Below are positions 11,801-24,600 of a stretch of 64,000 nt of DNA, in pieces. The position numbers were made by a program, and so were the translations under genes. Every line of letters starts with the position of its first letter. Position 1 is the stretch's first letter. The notes beneath the pieces were generated by a model. It searched no databases, was not told where the DNA came from, and saw nothing but the letters and a program-made list of their open reading frames with translations. The stretch comes from Balaenoptera acutorostrata (Eukaryota; Chordata; Mammalia; Artiodactyla; Balaenopteridae): the NCBI RefSeq assembly GCF_949987535.1, contig NC_080074.1, positions 36,129,641 to 36,193,640 on the forward strand, read 5' to 3'.

Positions 11801-12639
11801 ACTCTAATTTCCTCACCTATCTATATAAGGTATTCATTACACAAATAATAAATCAATTCATGTAAAGAATATAGTTCCAGCCCTGGTATAAAACTAGCAT
11901 TTGATTAATGATAGCTATTAGTAGTAGTAGTATTTACAATGGACTTTTAATGAGAATCTAAATTCCACCACACTCAAAACTTAATCCATTTTCTTCTTCT
12001 GCAAACTTACTCTTCCTGAATAGTGGACACTGAATAAACGGGACTGATAATCAAGCAGAAGTAACGGTCTTTGTCTTCACTGAAGCCAAAATATAGCTGG
12101 ATGAAACTCCACACTCTCCTTCTTTACAAAGATCTCTAGACCCTCTGTATGAATGAAACAGATCTGATGTCTCACTTCCATCTGGTGGGGTGGCAGATAA
12201 TCTGCCTTAACCTTCAGAAAGAATTACATACATTTGAATGATCCAGTTCACAAGCTTAAATAACATATTTTTGGGTAGACCAAGTCACAAAGAGTGGGGC
12301 TATCTCCAGGGTTCATCTCCAAATGTAGCCTTTATTACATGGTGGACCAGGGTCTTAGGTCTGGGATTATCAACACAGAGACCCATACTGGAGTAAATAT
12401 TTGTTAAATTATTCTACTGTAAAGATGAAAACTTGAATTTTCCTAGAGACGGCTTAGTTATAGGAAGACTATAGTCCGTCTCTTTGCTCTCCTTAATAAG
12501 CAATGGTCTAGAAATACGTGATGAGCAGGTTGAATGGAAACTTGGAAATCATGGAATGGTTTTAAAATACTTCCATTTGGAGGGAGGACAAGACGGACTT
12601 GGTGCCACCAAAGAATGGCAGGCTATATTATTTATAATT
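8881..12639. other. Long unassigned intergenic stretch
   Basis: Possible L2 3' end at about 8925-8985 ('GGCCTAAAACACAGCATCC...CTCTCAATAAACATCAG'). A short (TA)n lies at 9197-9212 and a MIR-like antisense fragment at 11840-11938 (listed separately). I recognise nothing in the rest. Open frames of 68-75 codons (10186, 10909, 11331, 12484) have no domain or coding signature. Confidence 0.4.
11840..11938 (-). repeat. Probable MIR fragment, antisense
   Basis: Matches the antisense MIR tail pattern: 'TTCATGTAAAGAATATAGTTCCAGCCCTGGTATAAA', then 'ATTTGATTAATGATAGCTATTAGTAGTAGTAGTA'. Degraded. Confidence 0.5.
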
Positions 12640-13005
12640 CTGCTCACGGTCTTTCACAATTTTTACCTTTATAAAAGTCCTTCTACCTAGAATTTCCTTC
12701 TTCTCCAGCTAAACTTTTTCTGTTTTTTGAAACTAGCTCAAATCATTATCCTCCTCTAAGAAGCCATTAATGATGTCCACAAATAGGACAAATCTTAATA
12801 AATTCACATAACACTTTGTAATTACATTATAGATTGTCTCACAACTTACTTGTACTTATGTTTCAATGATTATTTATTTAGAATCTGTCTCCTCCTCTTA
12901 TCTGTGTCTTCAGAAATCACATTAGGTTCCATTAATCCAGAAACAAGTAAAATGTCAAATGCAGATACTCAAAAGAAACTTGTTGAAATAAAATGCACTT
13001 TTTAT
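12640..13005 (+). repeat. Probable L2 fragment
   Basis: L2-like progression: 'CACGGTCTTTCACAATTTTTACC', 'CTTCTACCTAGAATTTCCTTC', 'CCTCCTCTAAGAAGCCATTAATGATGTCC', ending near 'AAACTTGTTGAAATAAA'. Weak but ordered. Confidence 0.45.
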
Positions 13006-14579
13006 CTAATATGTAGTTATTTATAGAGTGATTCTAGCTTATGATAAAAAGAATTTTTTGTCTTTGTCCCTTATTTGTATGTTATTTTTCATCATAACCC
13101 TTTCTAAAGACAATTGTAAGAGCAGAGACTGTTGCATCATTATCCTAGTGATATTCCTTAAATATCTGATCATAAGGTAGTGCTTCTGGATAATGATAAT
13201 ATAAATCTACATGAGAAATCTGGCCATCTCTAACTCAATAAAGACATACACCCACCTATGTCTGAATATATCATTCCTTCAAATTACAGTCCACAGGAAG
13301 TAAAACAAAGTTCTTACAAATTAGAGTGAATAATACTTTTTTGAAATTATTTATGTAATTCTTACCAGATTCAGCTGTCAGGATGATTTTCAAACAGAAA
13401 TTCTTCACCTTTCATATATCTTGAGCTAGTCTATTTTATATGATGCATAACTTTGCTCTGTATTTTTTTAAATATTGTATGTGTATTTCATGTTAGAATA
13501 ACATTTTCAAAGATGCAATATAGAGTTTTTGGTTTTAACTATCATCATATCTGCAATATTATTTCAACCTAGTAAACCATCATACTCCACCAATTTTATA
13601 ACTCCTTAATTTTTTACACTAATAATTGGCACTGAAAATACAGAGATTTTATTTTTTTATAGTTTCTTCTCTTGTCAAGTCACTGACCTCAGAGGATGTT
13701 ATGTTTATTATTTGAGTTGCAATTCACAAGGGCTCTTCACAATTAGAAAATTAATAACATGAAGAGACCAATGAAAAGCATGCCCTACTTCCTTTTAGTA
13801 TATCTCTTGGAGAATAAACCAATTTCTTTACATTTAACTTAATCAAAATTGAGACATTTAATTTTTAGGAAGAACAATAAGATATTTTAACTCTGCTTAT
13901 AGTAGGCTTAGATGTGTCAAGTCATGGAATTTGATAGAAACTCTTCTCACAAAACAGGTAAATTATAGATGGAAAAAGCCTTCTTTTGTTTGCTAATAAA
14001 TGATTGCTAAAAATAGTGAATGTTTCATATTTTTTCTAGAATCATTAAAGCACATCCATACACTTTCTTAGTAGGGATTATTGCAACTTTTTTCAACTTG
14101 CTTTCTGTGCCTACATGCATGTACTATAATTTTAAAATATTATAATGTAGAAAATCATATCAAGAATGATTTAATAAACATAATGAGCTATATCAAATTC
14201 CTGATTAACTCTAAGCTAAAAACTCCATATTTCTAAGATCTTTGAATTCTAAAGCAGTTTGAAAAAGTATCCCTCTACATGGAATGAAAATATTTAAAAA
14301 GCAACCAAAAGATTACATTCTTATATACTTTAATTAATTAAATTTCTGAGTAGAAGTAAAGGTACACCCTGACCTGGCAGGGATTCAGCAAAATTATACT
14401 GAGCTTCTAGGTGCTAGATACTAGGAATAGGATGGGGAACCAAAAACATGTAGAGTTTATATTCTAATGCGAGAGACTGACGTTCAACAAACAACAGGTG
14501 CACAACAGTGTACAGTTCGAGAATTTCAATAGCCATTAACATCAGCCCTGCAACTCAGAAGCACATGCAGAAAAATATC
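13006..14579. other. Unassigned stretch with one short repeat motif
   Basis: At 14375-14485 a block 'TACTGAGCTTCTAGGTGCTAGATACTAGG...' ending 'AGAGTTTATATTCTAATG' matches a mammalian interspersed motif that also appears at 34195-34290, 55760-55920 and 61700-61790. I could not name the family. Nothing else was recognised. Confidence 0.4.
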
Positions 14580-14710
14580 CGTTTTTTTTAAGTTCAACTT
14601 CTCTACTAAACTCTAGACTCACATCAAACTGCCTAATCAAATCTCTGTTTGACTGTCAAACAGATCTTTCTTACTGGATACATCTAAAACTAAATTCTGT
14701 ATTCTCCCAA
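14580..14710 (+). repeat. L2 fragment
   Basis: 'AAACTCTAGACTCACATCAAACTGCCTAATCAAATCTC' followed by 'GATACATCTAAAACTAAATTCTGTATTCTCCC' follows the L2 ORF2 C-terminal coding area. Confidence 0.5.
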
Positions 14711-14749
14711 AATCTGCCTTACCCACAACTTTCCTCTCTGCTGATATAC

Positions 14750-16779
14750 TGGATGTTGTTGTACTCGCTGCCAAGATCCCTCACAAGCTAGGAGTGTTGG
14801 CTGTTTAGAGATCACAGCTGGGTTCTTCTCCCAGTGTTTCCTGACGCGAATGGATGGAAGCTCGTGTGGCAAGATTATGCCCCATTTCCAAGAGTAGTTT
14901 ACATCCAATGAATATTCAATGTAGGGACAACAAGGCCCAACACTCTTGCCTACACTTTGGACAACTCAGAGGGTCCATCTTAGTTCCAGAATTACTAGTA
15001 GCATCAGCTAAGGCCTCTGTTGTAATTGAGTCATATTTCTAACTCTGCTCTACCCTGCTTCCCTTATTCCTTACAGCCGCTCATCTCCCACGATAAACCA
15101 CCTGGGTGAAATCTCCATTTCTGATTCTGTCTACTGGAGATTTTTGACTGAAGAGAGTTGGTCCTAAGTGTGGTCTTAGAAGCAGACTGTAAAATGGGAT
15201 TTTGGAGCTGAATCACCAACTGGCTGACTGGCATGAGTACGCTAGCACTGGTGGTAGAGTACTGATAGCCCCTGGTAAACTCTCGTGGTGACACTGTTAT
15301 ATATTTCACAGACATAGAATAATCTTAGTAAAAGAGAACACAGTCTTGTATACAATACATCAGGTATTTGAGAAATTAGAGAAAATACTAACTATATAGG
15401 ACAATGAATGCACTGGAGGAAAACAATGAAGAGCTTAGGGTAATTACTCAGTAATTTAAGGTGAAGTGTAAAAATTAGAGGACTTTTTTGTCAGTATATA
15501 AAAAGATCCTCTTCTCCCGGAGCTAAGGAACAGATGAAGTTGAGGCCAAGGGACAGAATGTCATTATAAGGGTAGCAGAGTTTCAGGGAAGGTTTAATTC
15601 TCGATTCAAGCATTAACTGGGATGGAAGGTAATCTGCGACTTGGGATGTACACATCTGGCTCAATGCACTTGAAAATCTGCAGATGTGACCCAATTTCTG
15701 ACTCTTGTTTAACAATAATCCAGAGGTCTCTTCCTTGCAAGACCACACATGCACTCCTGAGGATATACTCCTTCCTTCCTTCCTTCCTTCCTTCCTTCTT
15801 GGTCACTAGACCAGTAACTATGGTTGAGTCACAACATTTCCCAGGGAGTGCTGAGATTCCCGTGGTGAAAGGGTTATACCCAGGAGAAAAGGAGTGGAGG
15901 ACCCAGCCAACATGTTCAGAAAGCAGCAGCTTCCTGTGTATTTACGGATATAAATTTTGAAAATGATGAATATAGGGCAAAGGGATAGGAAGTTGAACAA
16001 AGGAGAGTTTATCAATAAGGGAGCATTCTTTGCAGTATTTAACTCTGTGGCGAGGACCTCAGAAAAATGAAATTAATATGCTGCTACTAAGTTGGGGTTT
16101 GGAAACTGGAAGCTTGCTGAAAGGGGTGTCCCACCTTAAATGTTGTAGAAAGACCAGAACAGATGCGGCAGATGGTAGAGACAAGGATAAAAAGCCACAG
16201 AGAAGTGTGCATGCTAGAGTGAATATACCATATAACATCAGAAAATTTCAGCCAATTATCTTCTGTGGGACACCCTAGAATATACTATTTTCCAAAGCAA
16301 TAAGGCTCTCTCCTGTAGACAATAGCATCTCTGAAGGAGATGTTGTTATTGAACTGGGCTCACTGATAGCAATGGCATGATAGAATCCTGAACTGATAGA
16401 GACCAAGAGGTAACACTTAGCCTTCAAAGAAAAATAGGCCCAATGATAACAAAGAGTGGAAACATTTGAAGGCAGCAGGCAGGCCTAACTTCAGAGAACT
16501 ATGGCGACAATTAATAGAGGATAGGTCAAGATAGATGGGTAGCCAACAATAGATCACCACAGTAATATAACAAAAAGAAATCAAGGATGAATAATTGGGA
16601 TTTCGAAGGAAGCTAACCCAATAAAAAGTCTATGGAGCTATCATACCTCATTTCATTCCTCCTACTATAAAAAGAAGATGAATAGTAGCAGACACCAATG
16701 ATCAAGCTTTGCCATATAGAACCCCAGTTGAAGCTGCTATGGCAGATGTGGAATCTGCTAGAAAAAAATGAACAAAGAC
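14750..16779 (+). pseudogene. Probable ERV-derived sequence upstream of the pol relic
   Basis: This stretch leads into the recognisable retroviral pol remnant at 16780. Its base composition is less AT-rich than its surroundings and it holds several short residual open frames on the plus strand (15622-15960, 16030-16278). It could be the decayed LTR, gag and early pol of the same element, but I find no motif that proves it. A (CTTC)n tract at 15770-15799 interrupts it. It could equally be several unrelated old repeats side by side. Confidence 0.35.
15770..15799. repeat. (CTTC)n microsatellite
   Basis: About seven CTTC units. It generates a spurious Pro-Ser-Phe-Leu repeat in an open frame. Confidence 0.95.
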
Positions 16780-17830
16780 TCAGGTACATAGTATGGGGTC
16801 ATTGATCTGGCAAGTACCTTCTTTTTTACCTCTGAAGAAGGAGAATCAGAAGCAGTTCACAATCAAATGGGATGAAAAATATAGCACACATTTACAATTT
16901 TACTCCAGGCTAAGTTAACCCTTCTGCCATCTGTCATAATATAGTCCAAAGAGACCTAAACCACCTGGTCGTTCTGTAGAATATCCGTTTTACCAATAAC
17001 AGAACATTGACTGGATATAATGAACAAGGAAATGTCAAATAAATAGGAAGCCTTAGTAGAACACATACTCCTGAGGAAAAGACATAAACACTATTAAGTT
17101 TCAGGGGCCTGCTGCATCAGTGGAGTATTAGGGAATTTAGTGATCCTCAGGATGCTGGGATATCACCTCCAACTTAAAGGCTATATCATTGCATCTCACA
17201 CAGGCTAATAATTAAGAAGGAAGCACAACACCTGACAGGCTTCTCTGGGTTCTGAAAGCAGCCTATTCGTGCTTGATGATACTTCTCCAGCCATACACCG
17301 AGTGACAAGAAAAGCTGTTTGTAAAACTTAATAAACAGAAACCTCAATTAAATAGAGGTGGGAGACCAAAGGGGGGGAAATCTCACACCCTGTGATAACA
17401 GCAGAGCCCAGTGGAAAAAGAAAGATTCCTCTTCTTTCCTGACAAGGACTCAGCCAATGAAAAGCCATGGGCTGTTTGTTTATTATGACCCTCCCAACTA
17501 CCTTTTTCTCTCTATAAAAGCTTTCTCCTTCCCTTGCCATGCAGGGACTTGAATGTGGCTCATGTGGTTGCAGACTCTGAATTGCAATTCTCTGCTGATT
17601 CCAAATAAACTCATCTTTGATGGAGAAATGTCTGCAGTCTATTTGCTTCAGGCCAGCAGTTCCACAACATGAATGAATTCTGCTGCAGGTCCAGCCATGG
17701 TACAAGAAATCCTGCCACTTGGGTCATATGACTTGGCAGGAATTATGGCACTAAAGATACCTCTGATGGGAAAAGGTGCTATTTGTAGTTTATGGCATGC
17801 TCCAATAGGAGAATCAATCACAACTTAAAT
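16780..17830 (+). pseudogene. ERVL-like (class III) pol remnant, interrupted
   Basis: A decayed retroviral pol, recognised by ordered similarity to the reverse transcriptase and RNase H region of HERV-L-like elements. The segment at about 16785-17310 covers the palm of the reverse transcriptase. The LPxG-equivalent block at 16895-16919 carries a one-base deletion and an in-frame stop. The catalytic YxDD region, expected at about 17003-17025, is eroded beyond use. After an inserted LTR (17316-17658), the match resumes at about 17676-17830 with the start of RNase H ('CCACTTGGGTCATATGAC', 'TTTATGGCATGCTCCAATAGG'). It is cut at its 3' side by an L2 fragment. No frame is intact, so it makes no protein. 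Strand and order are clear; subfamily is from memory. Confidence 0.72.
17316..17658 (+). mobile_element. Solo LTR, ERV1-like, nested in the pol relic
   Basis: Begins TGTTTGTAAAAC and ends ...CAGGCCAGCA, the usual TG...CA ends. Promoter parts are in the expected order: CCAAT at 17454-17458, TATAAAA at 17513-17519 and poly(A) signal AATAAA at 17604-17609. Length about 343 bp. No internal retroviral sequence sits beside it; the same ERVL pol lies on both sides, which makes it a solo LTR inserted into that relic. I could not find a matching 4-6 bp duplication, so its exact ends may be off by a few bases. The 125-codon minus-strand open frame across it (17328-17705) is incidental. Confidence 0.72.
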
Positions 17831-17831
17831 A

Positions 17832-18410
17832 AAAACCTAAATTCTTACAATGGCTTATGAAGTTTTGCATTATCTGTTCTCTGTCCTCTCTCTGACCTCA
17901 TCTTCTGTTATTATTCCCTCAGCACTATTCATTCCAGTCACACCAGCCTCTGTGTTGTTCCAGGAAAACTCCCAAAACAGGGAGTTTGCTAATTTCCCTG
18001 CTGTCTAGAAGGCGCTTTTCCCAGATGTCTGCACGACTAATTCCCTCACTTCCTTTAAATATTTGCTCCAAGTCACCGTGTTAATAAGGTCCATCTTGTA
18101 TCGCAGCCTGCACTCTTGCTCCAACATTCCTCACATCCAATATTCCCAATCTCTAGTATCCTTCATTATTTTTCATTTTTTAAAATAGCACAAGGTCTTA
18201 TATCTTCAATATTTTATCTATTTTTAGGTATTTTTACCTGTCTTCGCTTCCTTGTTTTGTTTTTTTTTGCTTTTGTTTTTTGTTTGTTTTTGTCTCTCTT
18301 CACTGCTAGAATATAAGGCAATGATTTTTATTTTGTTTACTGACAAGTGCGTGGAACAATTCCTGGCATAGAGAAGGTGCTCGATAAATTTTATGGCATG
18401 AACAGGGAGA
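17832..18410 (+). repeat. L2 LINE 3' portion
   Basis: Good ordered match to L2. It opens with 'CTTACAATGGCTTATGAAG' and 'TCTCTCTGACCTCATCTTCTG', continues through 'CATTCCAGTCACACCAGCCTC' and 'TTCCCAGATGTCTGCACG', and ends 'CTGGCATAGAGAAGGTGCTCGATAAATTTTATGG'. A T/G-rich expansion lies at about 18250-18300. Confidence 0.85.
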
Positions 18411-19779
18411 AGAGAACAATCACCACTCTGATTACAATAGCCTTTGAAATGATAGTCCTTTTACTTCAGAAAAGTACTGAAGGCAGGGATGAAAAGTAGT
18501 ACATACATCTGAATAATTCCTAAGGGCATCTGTTAACCAGAGTGGAGACAAACAATTCAAACCTGTGAGGAGAAATTGATACAGTTGGTAAAACAATTAT
18601 ATGCTAAATTAGTCAGTCCTCTGAAACCTTGTTAACATATACAGAGCTTCTTCTCTATCTACAGCACAACATAAATGTTATTGTTCATAGCAATAACTTG
18701 AGATTCATAAAGGAAATGCTGCTAAAATACATTCCATGTGTACTCTTAAAAGTTTGGAGAAGATAATGCATTTATTCATTATTATTCATTTTGTATAACT
18801 GAAAGCAGTTTGAACAGTAAAAAAAAAAAAAGTATAAGTGGTTAATTTCTCAGTTATTTAGAAAATCCTGATGTAGATTAGCACCCTGGCCAGTGATTCT
18901 AAATAAAAGAGGAGATGCACAATGTCACACTGTGAAATCTCAATTATCAGTGTGTAGTTCTTCCAGTCTGTGGATTCTGTAGATTATGTACCATGTGTTT
19001 CAAATCACAGAGCAACTGCTCTGCACTACACAGAACATTTCTGACTGTCAGATTCTGTCTCCATCTCTAACCTCTGCCTATCCAGGTGCTCCCACGTGTG
19101 TAGGTTACCACCTGCAGATTCTGGAATTGGCAACAGTCTAAAACTAATTCAGACCCAGCTGAATCCATAGGAGATATTTCCATCCTGAGGCAATAACCTA
19201 ATAAAATCATTAGTAACACAGGGGGCCTTAGATACCATCTAATCATATGGCACATAAGCAGAGCCCTAGGTGGGCAGGTCTGAGTACCAAATGAGTGGCA
19301 TAGAGTGTTGACTTAAAAGGCTGAATTTTTCTAGTCTCCTTTAAACAGAACATACCTGTTTTACTTATATTTCCTGAGGTTCCACTTGAGACATTTTTTT
19401 TCAACCAGAGTTTCAAAGATTTTTTTTTTGTTAATTAAAAACACTACCAAATTTTATTCTTTACAGATAAAGAATCAAAATTCCAGAGACTGGAAAGAGA
19501 CCCATGACTCAGGCACAAATGTTCTTTTGTTTAATTCATGCATGAAACCATTTTTTTATACTATAAGTACTGGAAAGGTTCTGTAAATTTCCTGAGGTTA
19601 ATGATACAGAGCCAATGTAAGTGGTGGGAAAGTCTTTGGAATTCAAAGTTTAGAAAAACGTAAAATCAAGGAAGCTTTAGGTTGTAAAAACCAAAACTGA
19701 GAGGAGGAGGAGCACAATGCCTTGAGGATCAATAAAAGCGGAGTTATTAAGATATATGGGCTACTCTAAAATCTACATC
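18411..19779. other. Unassigned intergenic stretch
   Basis: About 19110-19200 ('CTGCAGATTCTGGAATTGG...ACCCAGCTGAATCC') hints at a MER5-like relic but is too degraded to call. Nothing else was recognised. Confidence 0.4.
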
Positions 19780-20440
19780 TCCAGTTCTTAACTTTCTTTT
19801 GAACTCCAGCTGTCTCCTTGACCTCTCCACTGGATATATGAGGATTCTTAAACTTTAATGCACCTTCCTCAAGAACACTCTTATTTACCTCCTTCAAATT
19901 CTTCTCCCTCAGTCTTTCCCAGCTCTGTAATTAAAACTATAGACCCAGAAGCTCAAGCAAAATATCTAGTGTTTTATCCTGGTTTCCCTCCTTTCTTAGT
20001 TCCCTCATTAAATATATGAGTAAATCCTCTCAGTACTATACCAAAACATAGCACCGATATTTTTATTTTCTCATTTTCACTAACCTAAATCTAGTTCAAG
20101 CTGCCACCTTCCTGCAACTGACCACTGTAAAGGCATTTACAGCTATCACTGCTATTATTCTGTCACCTATTACTGACATAGCAGCCAGAGAAATCTGCTC
20201 TGGCCATCTAAAGTGACTATTCAGTTATTCTCAATTACCTCACTTTATTTTAATTTTCTGGATTGTACTCATCATTATTTGATATTTGTTGGCATTTACG
20301 TATGTGTTTCATGTTCACCTGCTTGTAGTACTTAATGAAATGACACATTCAAGGGTCATGTCTATCTCATTCTCACTAGCATCTAGAATATGGCCAAGAA
20401 CATGATAGTTGCTCAATAAATATTTGTTGAATAAAAAACA
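19780..20440 (+). repeat. L2 LINE, long fragment with 3' end
   Basis: Ordered L2 match. The coding area is at 19790-20220 ('ACTATAGACCCAGAAGCTCAAGC', 'AGTAAATCCTCTCAGTACT', 'TCTAGTTCAAGCTGCCACC', 'ACATAGCAGCCAGAG'). The canonical 3' end follows: 'GCTCAATAAATATTTGTTGAATAAAAAAC' at about 20411-20440. One of the clearest L2 copies in the window. Confidence 0.85.
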
Positions 20441-21039
20441 AAAAAAAAATCAAATTATGTGACAGTATATCCACGGCTTGATGCTTTTAAATTCCTATTT
20501 TCTAATTCTTCTTTAACCATGTTGAGTTTTTCTTAACACGATCAACTTCACCAATTACAACATGAAACGTGCAGAGTTCAGAATACTGCCAGATAGAGTA
20601 TCACTTGTTTTCAGCCCTACAGTGGTTGATTATACAGAGAGTGATAATTAATGATGATGTTATGTTTTTAACAGGAAAGGAATCTCTCCCAGTGACCGCC
20701 TCATCCATTAAGTTTCCTTTTTGGGAGGAGCAATACATGGTGTAGATAATATTAATACCATTTATATTTGCTTTAAGATCCCACATCTTTTGGGTGTACT
20801 TTGGTTACTTCTTAAATTATATTTTACATATGTTAGTGGTAATTTTATTTTATTTGAACAGCACATCTAATGATGTCATGAAGAGTCACTGCCAATACTG
20901 GCACTTGAAACCTAAGCCATAGCCATTTGGGGAATATGTCCAGAGTTAAGAGAAAAAAAAAAAAGCTAAGATTAAAAATAAATTTTGTTTATGAGTAAAA
21001 ATTAAATCTGCTGCATTTTAAAAACTGTTTCATCAGTTG
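20441..21039. other. Unassigned intergenic sequence
   Basis: No recognised feature. The 61-codon minus-strand open frame at 20601-20786 is unsupported. Confidence 0.4.
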
Positions 21040-21155
21040 ACCACACTACTTCCAGGGATTAAATCACCTGCTCAAGTTCTCACAGCTATCCAGTGACCTA
21101 CTTGGAACTGGAAATAAGAACCTCATTTAAAGCCCAATGCTCATTACACTGCATT
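21040..21155 (+). repeat. MIR fragment
   Basis: The 3' half of a MIR: 'ATTAAATCACCTGCTCAAGTTCTCACAGCTATCCAGTGACCTACTTGGAACTGG', then 'GCCCAATGCTCATTACACTGC'. Confidence 0.65.
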
Positions 21156-21509
21156 ATCTGCTCTATGCATATATCTATTCATTAAAGCCATTTCATGATC
21201 ATCCTCTATATTTTAGGCAAAGTACCTAATACTACAGGATACTGCAGAAACGTTGAAATTAACACAGTTGTCTACAGCTATGGAATAGTTAAAGAAAAAT
21301 ACATCTCAAAGTTTGCTTGTTACTGGGCAAACTGCTTGGCCTCCTGCTGACTCCCTGAACTTTGCATCTCACTAGCTTGGGAAAATTTCTTCCTTCCTAC
21401 TTACTCTTACTCTTACTTTTACTCCCTGATTCAGTGACTGCTTGCCAGACAATTACTCCATTTACTAAAATATTTTGTTATATTCTTGATATAATTATAT
21501 TTAATATTC

Positions 21510-21662
21510 ATATCAAACCAGTAAGCTAGCTATTATGAATCTCATCTTTAGGTGATGAAACTGAGATTTATATATTATACTTAGTAAGAAGCTGAGCTAG
21601 GTGTAGATCCCCTATCTCTACAGCTTATGCCTCCACACATTCAGTTATGCCATGCTGTCTTC
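21510..21662 (+). repeat. MIR fragment
   Basis: 'TATTATGAATCTCATCTTTAGGTGATGAAACTGAGATTTA', 'AGTAAGAAGCTGAGCTAGG' and 'ATTCAGTTATGCCATGCTGTC' follow MIR core to 3' order. Confidence 0.7.
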
Positions 21663-24600
21663 TTATTATTTTCCCTTCATCTTTAATACTTGAATGTTTC
21701 CTAATTTTTAACTTCATTCATATTTTTTAATCTTCAATCTATATAAGAATTTTTGGTCTCTAGATTTGCACTATTTTCAATATAGGTTTTTAATTTTAAG
21801 TCCTTGCCCAGGAATTATTTTTTCCAGTCTTTATCTATAACCTTTCCCCCACAACCAAAGCTTGGGACCAAGTGCTGCCACTGACAGTTATCCAAAAGGT
21901 ATTTTGGGTATACCAAGAAATAATATGATTTTAGTATGAACATACACAAAAATAATTATAAAGGTGAATGATCTATCAAAACACATTTAAGTTACTTTTA
22001 TAATACACATAAGTGACTTGGTTTCACTGACAATAGTTGAGATGAAGGACCAGCACAGAGAAAGATTGCCTTTCTGTTCTAAGATAACCTACTGTTAACC
22101 ATTATTATTGCTATTATAATTGTGATCACACACATTGAAAGCATCACCGATACTCTTTTCCATAACAGACTTGTCAGGTTGTACCTGGTGAATCTAGACT
22201 CTTTAAGATCAACAAGAAAAGAAGCCCTGCCCAGCCTGTCTCCAACTTGGTGTTTATCATTGCAGAGAGTAACATAGATGGAGTTTCTATGCTTATATCT
22301 ATTTTATTTTCAATTTATCCATGGTTTTCAGGTGAACCTCAATATTTGGCTTTCATGACCTTCTATTTATTTTGATTTTTTTTTTTTGGCATTAGCTTTG
22401 CTAATTAATATATACTTCCCCATCTTAAACCTTCTCCTTGGCTTCTGGAGACAGTTCTAAACATTGACTTCAGGCCTCATGCATTGACATGAAACATCAT
22501 CACTCATAGTCCCTGCTCTCCTGAGTGAGAAGAGGGAGATGATTCCATGTTAGAATGGTGATATTTGCAGTGTGACTTAGGAATTATTTTCTCTCACATT
22601 TTGAGGGCAATGGGAGGGAACCTCAGTCTTATAAATAACAAAGAGAAGAGGCGTCTTTATTTTGACATGTTATGAATATAGTAAGTAGTCAGTAAAACAA
22701 TTCACTCTTTCTACTTGTTTTTCCATTAGGCAAGTGCTCTGTGTCTTTACATTTTAATGCATTCTTAAAATAGTAGTAAAAAATTAAATAACAACAGCAA
22801 CAAAAATGCTTGTACTCACAGACTCCCTATATATAAATAGATGCAGGGGATAATTAAAAGTTTAAAGAATATTCTTTTGAATTATCTCTTATCTCCCCAT
22901 ATTCATTGATCTGAATAAAATGCCTTTAAAATTCAGTTGAGTCTGAAAACTCATATAGTGGATACTAAAAGTAAATAAATAAATACGTCTTTCAGTCTTG
23001 CTCTTTCCAATTTGAGTTTGCTGTTAGTTAGACACAGAGTCAGAGACAAATATAAATGTATTTACAATAACTGACTTATGAAAAATGCACAGGACAATTT
23101 CACTTCCCCTTTTTAGAACACTGTCAAATAAACACATCAAACTGAAGACCCAGGTCATATCATTTTAACAAAACCTATTTGCGACTTATCTTGAATATGT
23201 TCAGTTTCACACCAAGTGTCTGGATAATTGGACAGCCCACCTACAGAAGGTTCCTCGCCACATAAAACACACAGCCAGGACGCATTTCCTGTTCACTTTT
23301 AGAAGCAATTTAAGCACTGATTTTAATGTTTAAAGAGGGTTTGAGTTTCAGATACCCAGATGCCTAATTTTTATGCTGCATTTTTATAAGAACATGGTTC
23401 GATTTATGAGTTCCTGTGAACAAGTTCTCAATTTGATTTTTGGAGAAACAGACAGATAAACATTAGGGGCCCAGGTGTACGTGTGTTTTAAATGGTGCCT
23501 TGTTATTCTGAATTATCTTCTGGCAAATTTCATGATCTTATTATTTGTTTGACAATCAGTATATCACAGACACCTGCAACTTATTTTTTTATACTTAATA
23601 CCTAGACTGATATATTTACCTAAAGTAATAATATCATAATACTCAGCAAAAATATTGAATTTTACTTTATCTTTTTCTCAAATTGTATATTATAAAGAGA
23701 ATTGGTATTAGGAAAATTACACTAAAATTTTAAGCAGGGACATCTGTGAAACTGGAAAACAACAACTGACTTCAATTCTAACCATGTTCCTACATGAATG
23801 TTAATGGAATCTAACTAGAAACCAAAATTCCTATTCCATTAAATCAACTATTGCAGTGTAAGGCTCAATGTTTCAAGCTAGAAATCACACCACAATATGA
23901 TTGATGAAGGAAAGTTCCTGTTAACTTCTCATTCAGGGCCTTGAAAACATGAATAGAAACTTGCAAATCTATTTTTGGATTTCCCACAGAGTTTGAATAA
24001 ATATCAGATTCAGGACAGTAAAACAAGTTTCTAATGTTCTATATCCATTCCTGAGCAGACATCAAAATCCAAATTTTACTTTGTAAAACTACTTTATTTG
24101 GTCTTTGAAACATATATTGTGGCAGTATCAAAGGAAATGTCAATACGTAAAAGCACAATGCCTTCCAGCATATGGCAGAAATAACTACTAAATGCTAACA
24201 CTAACTTGCCTGATATGCACTGGAGCTATGGCTCCTTACTACCTCTACTCTCAGATCAGTTTTGGAATTTGGGATAACCAATTAGTATATTCTTAAATAG
24301 TTACATTTGATCTAGATATGGAGGCTTAAATCTGGACCCAAATGGCTTCTAAATGTAGTAAAACCACTTAACTATATATCAGATTTTATATTTTATAATA
24401 GAAGTAAAAATACATTTTATATAAATGGAAATATTATAATAACATTTAGAAAAAAGAGGAGTATTTCTGTTATTACTTATTCAAGGAATCTATTCTTATA
24501 ATGGCACCTTTTATCCCAACTAGAAGATATCTATTTTTCTCTCATTGTCAAATATCCCAGTGGTCCCTTTCAGAGAAGAACAAAAGCAATATGGTCTAAA

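Noticed and set aside
15622..15960. 112-codon open frame with a Pro-Ser-Phe-Leu repeat
   Set aside because: The repeat comes from the (CTTC)n tract, and the frame lies in probable retroviral debris.
17328..17705. 125-codon minus-strand open frame
   Set aside because: It is antisense to a solo LTR, and is composition-driven with no domain.
19110..19200. MER5-like element
   Set aside because: Only scattered short matches, with no terminal inverted repeats, too weak to list as a feature.
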